Positions 5,974-11,267 of a stretch of DNA of 11,267 nucleotides are shown here, one piece after another; positions within the stretch are counted from its first letter, which is position 1; the number at the start of each line of letters is the position of its first letter. Below the pieces are notes generated by a model that did not search any database, was not told the origin of the DNA, and saw nothing but the letters and a program-made list of their open reading frames with translations. This stretch comes from an uncultured Acidimicrobiia bacterium (GTDB lineage: Bacteria; Actinomycetota; Acidimicrobiia; Spongiisociales; Spongiisociaceae). The DNA is taken from the NCBI GenBank assembly GCA_937900165.1, contig CALCCX010000202.1:1-11267 (forward strand), read 5' to 3'. The position numbers and the translations under genes were made by a program.

Positions 5974-7647
5974 ATGGCTGAATTCATCTACTCGATGGTG
6001 CGGGTCAACCGCCACCACCCCCCGGACAAACAAGTTCTCAAGGACGTCACCCTGTCGTCTTTTCACGGTGCGAAGATCGGGGTGATCGGACACAACGGGT
6101 CAGGAAAGACTTCGCTGTTGCGGATCATGGCCGGCCTCGATGACGGCTACACCGGCGACGCCAAGCTCATGGACTCCTACACGGTCGGTTTTCTCGAACA
6201 GGAGCCGGAACTGGATCCTGACAAAGACGTGATGGGCAACGTGATGGAGGGGGTCGGCGAGATCGCCCAACTCCTCGAGCAATACAACGAGGTGTTAGCA
6301 GGCTGGTCCGATCCCGACGCCGACTTCGACAAGCTCGGCGAAGATCAGGCCAAACTCGAAAAACGCATCGAGGCGGCCAACGGCTGGGACATGGAACGTA
6401 CTATCGCGATTGCAATGGACGCCCTCCGCCTGCCGCCTGGCGATTCGTCGGTAACCAATCTGTCTGGCGGCGAGAAACGCAGAGTGGCCTTGGCTCGGCT
6501 GCTGTTGGCGGCTCCTGATCTGCTGCTGCTCGACGAACCCACCAACCATTTGGACGCAGAGTCGGTGGCATGGCTGGAGCGACACCTCGAGCAATATCGC
6601 GGCACCGTCATGGCCGTTACCCATGATCGCTACTTCCTCGACAATGTCGCGTCGTGGATTCTCGAACTGGACCACGGCAACGCCTATCCCTTCGAGGGCA
6701 ACTACACCGGTTGGTTGGAACAGAAAACGGCTCGTCTCGCCCAGGAGGAACGGGAAACTTCGGCCCGCCAACGCACCCTAGCCCGCGAGCTGGATTGGGC
6801 CAGGATGTCCCCCAAGGCCCGCCAGGCCAAGGGCAGGGCGAGGTTGAACCGGTACGAGGAATTGGTATCCGAAGCCGCCGATCAAGTCAAGCGGGCATCG
6901 AAGCTGGAGATTCAGATCCCGTTCACGCGGCGGCTAGGTGACCAGGTCATCGTCGCCAAAGATCTCACCAAGGGATACGGAGACCGGCTCCTGATCGACG
7001 ATCTCGACTTCATGCTGCCGCCGGCCGGCATCGTCGGTGTGATCGGAGCGAACGGAGCGGGTAAGACGACCCTATTTCGGATGATCACCGGCCAGGAGGA
7101 CCCGGATTCAGGGACCCTCGAAGTAGGAGAAACCGTGGATCTCGCTTATCTCGACCAGAGCCGGGATCTACTCGCCCCAGACAAGACGGTGTACGAGGAA
7201 ATCTCGGGCGGCGACGACCTGCTGACCATCGGGAACCGTGAGGTCAACGCTCGCGCCTTCGTCGCCTCTCTCAACTTCAAAGGCGGCGATCAGCAGAAGA
7301 AGGTCGGCAAGCTCTCAGGAGGAGAACGCAACCGGGTCCACCTCGGCAAGATGCTGAGGGAAGGCGGCAACGTGGTTCTGCTGGACGAACCGTCCAACGA
7401 CCTGGACGTCGACACCCTCCGCGCCTTGGAGGACGCCCTCGAGGCGTTCCCCGGTTGCGCGGTGATCATCTCCCACGACCGCTGGTTCCTCGACCGGATC
7501 TGCACCCACATCCTCGCCTTCGAGGGCGACAGTGAGGTTCGCTGGTACGAGGGCAACTTCACCGAATACGAAGACTGGAAGCGCGAACAGTTCGGAGAAG
7601 AGTCGATCGAACCCCACCGCATCAAGTACAAACCGCTGGTGCGTTGA
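5974..7647 (+). CDS. ettA: Energy-dependent translational throttle protein EttA (ABC-F ATPase)
   Basis: EttA is a soluble ABC-F protein that binds the ribosomal E site and gates the first peptide bond according to ATP/ADP level. The 557-aa length matches the family (about 555). Visible in order: N-terminal MAEFIYSM; first Walker A GHNGSGKT at 39-46; the arm insert around 85-140 (DPDADFDKLGEDQAKLEKRIEA); signature LSGGEKRR near 163-170; Walker B LLLLDEPTNHLDAESVAWLERHL; linker with the basic KARQAKGRARLNRYEEL; second Walker A GANGAGKTT at 358-366; signature LSGGERNR; Walker B VVLLDEPSNDLD (Ser instead of the usual Thr); and C-terminal EGNFTEYEDWKR...PHRIKYKPL. An open frame extends upstream to 5821, but that part overlaps the coiled-coil gene and has no family similarity. 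No membrane domain is present, so it is not a transporter. Confidence 0.97.
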   Translation: MAEFIYSMVRVNRHHPPDKQVLKDVTLSSFHGAKIGVIGHNGSGKTSLLRIMAGLDDGYTGDAKLMDSYTVGFLEQEPELDPDKDVMGNVMEGVGEIAQLLEQYNEVLAGWSDPDADFDKLGEDQAKLEKRIEAANGWDMERTIAIAMDALRLPPGDSSVTNLSGGEKRRVALARLLLAAPDLLLLDEPTNHLDAESVAWLERHLEQYRGTVMAVTHDRYFLDNVASWILELDHGNAYPFEGNYTGWLEQKTARLAQEERETSARQRTLARELDWARMSPKARQAKGRARLNRYEELVSEAADQVKRASKLEIQIPFTRRLGDQVIVAKDLTKGYGDRLLIDDLDFMLPPAGIVGVIGANGAGKTTLFRMITGQEDPDSGTLEVGETVDLAYLDQSRDLLAPDKTVYEEISGGDDLLTIGNREVNARAFVASLNFKGGDQQKKVGKLSGGERNRVHLGKMLREGGNVVLLDEPSNDLDVDTLRALEDALEAFPGCAVIISHDRWFLDRICTHILAFEGDSEVRWYEGNFTEYEDWKREQFGEESIEPHRIKYKPLVR

Positions 7648-7648
7648 A

Positions 7649-7695
7649 TGCGAACCCATGCAACTCGAAGAGTTGCCTAGTACCCAGGGTTCGCA
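7649..7695. terminator. Nested hairpin between convergent genes (likely bidirectional terminator)
   Basis: The outer stem TGCGAACCC (7649-7657) pairs with GGGTTCGCA (7687-7695). Inside it, GCAACTC (7660-7666) pairs with GAGTTGC (7670-7676) around a GAA loop. It begins two bases after the ettA stop and lies between two convergent transcripts, which favours a terminator or mRNA 3'-end role. There is no T-run, so it would not be a textbook intrinsic terminator. Confidence 0.5.
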
Positions 7696-7699
7696 GCGT

Positions 7700-7732
7700 C
7701 GCTATAGCGTCACTTTAGCTCCCGAGTTCGGG
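7700..7732. repeat. Two further short inverted repeats in the convergent gap
   Basis: CGCTATAGCG (7700-7709) is a perfect 10-bp palindrome, and CCCGAGTTCGGG (7721-7732) forms a short stem. The second ends 9 bp before the stop of the minus-strand apnO-like gene and could be part of its 3' hairpin. Both are short enough that chance is possible. Confidence 0.35.
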
Positions 7733-7741
7733 CCACGTCCC

Positions 7742-8581
7742 CTAGGCCGAGCCGCTGATCTCCTTGACGGATGCAAGAACCGCATCGGGGTCGAAAACAC
7801 GGTCGAGCCAGCCGTCCTGAAAGATGACTCCCTTCGCTTTCTCGATGGCTTTGTACGCGCCATCGGAAAAGACCCCGTCGAACTGATCGAACGCGATCGC
7901 CATTTCGATCCCCAGGTGTCCGACGATGAAATCCATCGCGGCGTCCTTGGGCACACCGCGTCGAACTGCCTCATCGGTCGCATCTCGCAAAGCCAGGGCC
8001 AACGTGGCTCCGACCGTTTCGGACAAGGCCGGCTCGAGGATCGCCATTTGCTCGATCGTGCAGCGATGGGATCTGCGCACCGGCGCGAAGATGGTGCGGG
8101 CGATGTCCTCACACAAGGTGTAGTGATCTTCGGTGCCGCGCAATAGACCACAGACGATGTTCTGCTCTGCGGCAACACCACCGAAGTAGTCGCCCTGAGC
8201 GTGCTCTCCGACATCGTTGCGAAACAACGGCGGGTGACACGGATGGGTCGCAAAGACAGCGATATCCTCTCGGTGCGGCATCTCCCCGGCGTGGGGAGCG
8301 GCGGCGTCGAGAACCATCAGACAGGCGCCAGGTTTGAGCTGGTCGATGAATCCCTCAGAGATCGCTCCGATCAGGTTGTCCGGGACCGCCATCAACACCA
8401 CATCCGCAAGCGGATAGGCCGAGTCGGGTTCAACACAATCGAGACCCGTCTCGTCGGCAAGCCGCCGGCGCCCTTCTTCGGTCACTTCGACGTGATCGAC
8501 CGAGTAGGAAGATTTCATCAGGTTGGCCGATAGCCTCACCCCCATCTTCCCGCCCGCTCCGAGCAACACGATCCTTGTCAT
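7742..8581 (-). CDS. apnO: D-apionate oxidoisomerase-like NAD-binding protein (ApnO family)
   Basis: ApnO oxidises D-apionate with NAD and moves the hydroxymethyl group, giving 3-oxo-isoapionate. From the ATG at 8581 the protein has 279 aa: a Rossmann NAD-binding motif GAGGKMG at 8-14, strand ends LADVVLMAVPD at 58-68, the conserved ATHPCHPPLF at 111-120, DYFGGVAAEQNIVC near 131-144, and a helical C-terminal half of the 6-phosphogluconate-dehydrogenase type (EQMAILEPALSETV, 177-190). The start at 8581 is preferred because AGGAG lies 8 nt upstream (8590-8594); an ATG at 8599 would overlap the kinase stop by four bases. It is the last gene of the RLP-kinase-dehydrogenase operon, and that context is the main reason for naming it ApnO rather than a generic 6PGDH-like dehydrogenase. 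Confidence 0.75.
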   Translation of the reverse strand: MTRIVLLGAGGKMGVRLSANLMKSSYSVDHVEVTEEGRRRLADETGLDCVEPDSAYPLADVVLMAVPDNLIGAISEGFIDQLKPGACLMVLDAAAPHAGEMPHREDIAVFATHPCHPPLFRNDVGEHAQGDYFGGVAAEQNIVCGLLRGTEDHYTLCEDIARTIFAPVRRSHRCTIEQMAILEPALSETVGATLALALRDATDEAVRRGVPKDAAMDFIVGHLGIEMAIAFDQFDGVFSDGAYKAIEKAKGVIFQDGWLDRVFDPDAVLASVKEISGSA

Positions 8582-8589
8582 ATCTCCAT

Positions 8590-8594
8590 CTCCT
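8590..8594 (-). promoter_or_regulatory. Ribosome binding site AGGAG deciding the apnO start
   Basis: On the minus strand AGGAG sits 8 nt before the ATG at 8581 and lies downstream of the alternative ATG at 8599. It therefore supports the shorter protein. Confidence 0.65.
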
Positions 8595-8595
8595 C

Positions 8596-9978
8596 TCATG
8601 TTGGCTTGTGACCATCCCTGACCGCCCCGAAGTACTCAATTGATCCCATTTGGCCTCCCTTCAGCGAGATCTCCAGTGTGGAGAAATCACGCTCTCCGAC
8701 CTCGGCCTTCATGATCGACGAACCGTGACCCATGGCAGACATCAGGGTCAACGAGCGAACCTGTAGCGCCTCCGCGACATGACTGGACGTATCCCCGCCC
8801 GCGACGGCAACACGCTCGATCCCGGCGTCGCGCACGACCCGATCGAGGACTTGACCGAGGCCTTCGCCGATCCGGGCGCGGGCCGTTCCGGTCGACACAT
8901 TGGAACGACCGACAACAGCGCTGAAGCTCGCAATACTGCGATCGTCCGGCCCCAAGGCGGTGTACACGATCGGATCTCGGCCCCGCTTTATGCACTCCAA
9001 GGCCTTCTCCGTTGTTCGATCGATCTCGAGCGACCACGCCGATAGATCAACCGAGGCGTCCACCGCGATACGAATCAACTCGAATCCGTTTTCACCCGCC
9101 CACCTGAGTTGCGTCGCGGTCACCGGCGACGTCGATGCCGAGACAGCGGCGAGACGCTCTACCGGTTCGTACCCGACCAGAGGCAGGCCGCCGTCGACAA
9201 GACCCCTCTTGCGCCAATATTGAATCAACGCATACTCGACTCCCTGAGACCCGACCGCCAGGAGCCGCTCGCCCCGGTTCTCCCATATCAGGCGTCCGAC
9301 CTCGGCGAGCATGTCTTCATCGGCCATGTCGAACGCCACCGTCGGGTTCCCCGCCTGGAGCTCACGCTGCAGGGCTTCGCCACCTCGTCCCGAATTCAGG
9401 GTCAACGCGTCCACTAGCCCTACCCGCATCTCGGTTTGGTCAGCTAGATGTCGCCTGATGTCGGCTTCGCCCATCGGGGTGATCGGGTGTCGGCTCATGG
9501 TCGGGTGACGGTCCAGCCTGTGAACGACCCCATCGGCCACGGCGAACAAGTTCCCAAACATCTGGTACCGGCCGATCGGAGGGGCCGGCACGACGAGCGG
9601 GGTCCACTCCCCTGCAAGCAGGGGAAGAGCAAGCTCCATCGCCTTGCCGATCGAGCCGATCCCGGGAGCAGAATCGAAGGTCGAGCACACCTTGTAGTGA
9701 GTGATGGGCGCCGTCAGCGTCGACAGGAACTCGAAGATCGGAGGCAGGTTGTCGTCCATCCAACGCGGATCATGACGCCGGGCCGTCCCGGCGATTCCGA
9801 TGCCGCGCCATGAAGCATAAGGTGCAAACTGCTCAGGAGTTGGGACGTCCATGAACAGAACCGACTGCAAACCAGCACCGGCCAGAACTTCCATCACCGC
9901 GGCCGATCCTGTGAAATCATCTCCGTACCACGAAACCAGCGGACCTTCTGGCAACGCCTGGTGAGCTTGGCTGTTCAT
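8596..9978 (-). CDS. oiaK: Four-carbon acid sugar kinase, 3-oxo-isoapionate kinase-like (DUF1537)
   Basis: The 460-aa protein matches the two-domain DUF1537 kinases (OtnK, DenK, LtnK, OiaK), which phosphorylate C4 acid sugars or 3-oxo-isoapionate using ATP. Visible landmarks are the N-terminal substrate-domain motif WYGDDFTGS at 17-25, YKVCSTFDSAPGIGSIG near 94-110, the loop PAPPIGRYQMFGNLFA, and the C-terminal nucleotide-domain motifs VAGGDTSS ending at 399 and KGGQMGS at 440-446. The ATG overlaps the RLP stop by four bases (ATGA at 9975-9978), so translation is coupled; no separate strong SD is seen. Lying between an RLP and an ApnO-like gene, its substrate is most likely 3-oxo-isoapionate, yielding the 4-phosphate. 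A tetronate substrate cannot be excluded by sequence alone. Confidence 0.8.
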   Translation of the reverse strand: MNSQAHQALPEGPLVSWYGDDFTGSAAVMEVLAGAGLQSVLFMDVPTPEQFAPYASWRGIGIAGTARRHDPRWMDDNLPPIFEFLSTLTAPITHYKVCSTFDSAPGIGSIGKAMELALPLLAGEWTPLVVPAPPIGRYQMFGNLFAVADGVVHRLDRHPTMSRHPITPMGEADIRRHLADQTEMRVGLVDALTLNSGRGGEALQRELQAGNPTVAFDMADEDMLAEVGRLIWENRGERLLAVGSQGVEYALIQYWRKRGLVDGGLPLVGYEPVERLAAVSASTSPVTATQLRWAGENGFELIRIAVDASVDLSAWSLEIDRTTEKALECIKRGRDPIVYTALGPDDRSIASFSAVVGRSNVSTGTARARIGEGLGQVLDRVVRDAGIERVAVAGGDTSSHVAEALQVRSLTLMSAMGHGSSIMKAEVGERDFSTLEISLKGGQMGSIEYFGAVRDGHKPT

Positions 9979-11213
9979 TGGCCGAATGCGCCGAGGGCCC
10001 GCGCCAACGCCGGATGATCAATGGCATGGGTATCGAGCGGCGTGCCGGAGATCGCCGCGTCCCAGGCTTCCCGGAGACTGGCGACCCCGGCTGCCGGCCC
10101 GTCAGGGTGCGCCATCACAGCTCCGCCCGCTGCGTAAATCAGGTCGGGCGACCCCAGCGCGGCATATGTCGCAGGTGGCTGGCGGACCGTTTGTCCTGAC
10201 GAAAATACCGGCATTACAAGGCAGGGCTTGGCCTCGAACATCGGAGTCAGACACGAACGCGCCGAGGCGACCACACTTTCGTCATCTTCAGCAAATTTGG
10301 ACTCCAGGCCATTGACGTGCATGTGGTCGACGCCGGCCAGACGCCAGATCTTTTGCCACGCGACATAGGACCACCCCAGCGTTGGGCACCGAGAGAGGTA
10401 GCCCCATCCGTTTCGGTGGGCGTGGATGGGCACCTCGGCGAATCGGCCAAGCTCGATCATGCCGACGAGACCAACCGAGTTGAGGCTCGCCATGACACAG
10501 GTGCCGCCAAGCTGCACGACATAGTCGTGTCGACGCCTCATCTGCTCGAGATCGCCGGTGATGTTGAAGGCGAACATGACCTTCTTGCCGGTGCGTTGGG
10601 CATGGTCGCCAACGGCGCGCATCACGGACCGGGCTCGATCCTTGAATCGATTGAAGGGGCTGTCGGACTGAAGCTCGTCGTCTTTCACGAAGTCGATGCC
10701 TGCCTCACACAGCGTTCTCACCAGATCGCCGGTCTCGTCCGGGCTGAGACCCACGCTTGGTTTGATGATCGTTCCGATCACCGGCCGACCCTCCACTCCG
10801 GTCAACCGTCGGGTTCCATCTATGGAAAAACGGGGGCCAGGGTAGGCCTCCGCGAAGGCCTCCGGCAGACGGAGATCCAAGATTCTCAGCCCGCTCACCT
10901 GGCCGAGTTCAAAGAGGTTGCCGGCGACCGTCGCCATCAGATTGGGCAGCGAGGCCCCCATGTTGTCGAGTGGCCACGAGACGGTGACCCGCGCCCGATT
11001 CGATACCCGAGACCCGGAACCAGCCACCAACGACGCCGATGCCACCGCTTCCAGGCCCTCGACGGACTCAACGCGAGCGGCGACCCGCTCGATCAGCTCG
11101 GGGGTCTCCGCAGGAAGGGAGACGAACGTGCCGCTGGACTGTTCGCCCGCCATGACGTCGGCCACCCGGCGCGGATCGGACGGGGTCTCCAGGAGATAGT
11201 CGACCTCGATGCG
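9975..11213 (-). CDS. RuBisCO-like protein, OiaX/OiaT-type (N-terminus lost at contig end)
   Basis: This is a form IV RLP, probably acting on 3-oxo-isoapionate 4-phosphate as decarboxylase (OiaX) or transcarboxylase/hydrolase (OiaT); I cannot tell which. Genuine coding sequence runs to 11213, where RIEVDYLLETPSDPRRVADVMAGEQSSGTF matches the RuBisCO N-terminal domain, so the GTG at 11165 is internal and a few residues are missing. Counting from that GTG: GTIIKPSVGLSP (Lys135 = RuBisCO K175; the K177 position is Ser137), KDDE at 161-164 (carbamylated Lys plus Mg ligands), HAHR at 248-251 (H294/R295), HVNG with His283 (H327), loop-6-like ESK at 288-290, FSSG (S379 region) and AGGAVMAHPDG (phosphate-binding GG). 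Metal and phosphate sites are thus kept, while K177 is lost, arguing against true RuBisCO activity. It is the first visible gene of the operon. Confidence 0.85.
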   Translation of the reverse strand, partial: RIEVDYLLETPSDPRRVADVMAGEQSSGTFVSLPAETPELIERVAARVESVEGLEAVASASLVAGSGSRVSNRARVTVSWPLDNMGASLPNLMATVAGNLFELGQVSGLRILDLRLPEAFAEAYPGPRFSIDGTRRLTGVEGRPVIGTIIKPSVGLSPDETGDLVRTLCEAGIDFVKDDELQSDSPFNRFKDRARSVMRAVGDHAQRTGKKVMFAFNITGDLEQMRRRHDYVVQLGGTCVMASLNSVGLVGMIELGRFAEVPIHAHRNGWGYLSRCPTLGWSYVAWQKIWRLAGVDHMHVNGLESKFAEDDESVVASARSCLTPMFEAKPCLVMPVFSSGQTVRQPPATYAALGSPDLIYAAGGAVMAHPDGPAAGVASLREAWDAAISGTPLDTHAIDHPALARALGAFGQ

Positions 11214-11267
11214 AGATCGGAAGAGCGTCGTGTAGGGAAAGAGGGTAGATCTCGGGGGTCGCCGAAC
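11214..11267. other. Illumina TruSeq universal adapter (non-genomic contig end)
   Basis: From 11214 the plus strand reads AGATCGGAAGAGCGTCGTGT and continues as the reverse complement of the TruSeq universal/P5 adapter, with two T-to-G miscalls (near 11245 and 11257) and a diverged last few bases. On the minus strand, in frame with the RLP, it encodes VRRPPRSTLFPYTTLFRS, a known adapter-derived artefact peptide. Biological sequence ends at 11213. Confidence 0.97.

Noticed and set aside
6295..6771. 158-aa minus-strand frame inside ettA
   Set aside because: It is fully antisense to conserved ABC-F sequence; no start signals or family resemblance.
7532..8146. 204-aa plus-strand open frame across the end of ettA and the 3' part of the apnO-like gene
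   Set aside because: It overlaps two recognisable genes and the hairpin gap and has no recognisable domain.
1..11267. CRISPR array, insertion sequence, integrase or prophage elements
   Set aside because: No regularly spaced direct repeats, no transposase or integrase motifs and no terminal inverted repeats flanking a gene were seen.

Overview
The window looks like one whole contig of a high-GC actinobacterium, probably assembled from metagenomic or short-read data. Evidence for an actinobacterium is the roughly 60% GC, the GTG starts, an F420-type PPOX flavin/deazaflavin-binding protein, and several genes whose start codon lies 6-8 nt after a TANNNT -10 box with no Shine-Dalgarno (SD) sequence, which is the leaderless pattern known from Actinobacteria. 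An acidimicrobial lineage is possible, but I cannot prove it from this sequence. Both ends cut genes. The last 54 bases (11214-11267) are not genomic: they are a slightly miscalled copy of the Illumina TruSeq universal adapter.

Left part (1-2267): the 3' end of deoD (purine nucleoside phosphorylase), a membrane-anchored beta-propeller-like protein of unknown function, and, convergent with it, a small four-helix membrane protein. Middle (2398-4909): a tightly overlapping three-gene operon for a NodIJ/DrrAB-type ABC-2 exporter, one ATPase followed by two related permeases. A PPOX-fold protein lies convergent to it (4957-5373).

The 284-bp divergent region 5374-5657 carries three unrelated but very good palindromes (42, 28 and 20 bp), followed by a gene for an 85-aa coiled-coil protein and by ettA, an ABC-F translation factor. 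A 94-bp convergent gap with nested hairpins separates ettA from the right part.

Right part (7742-11213, minus strand): a coupled operon encoding, in transcription order, a RuBisCO-like protein (RLP, N-terminus lost at the contig end), a DUF1537 four-carbon acid sugar kinase (OiaK-like) and an NAD-binding oxidoisomerase (ApnO-like). Together these match the lower branch of D-apiose/D-apionate catabolism: ApnO converts apionate to 3-oxo-isoapionate, OiaK phosphorylates it, and the RLP decarboxylates or cleaves the phosphorylated product. This operon is the most interesting metabolic content. The palindrome cluster is the most interesting unexplained structure.
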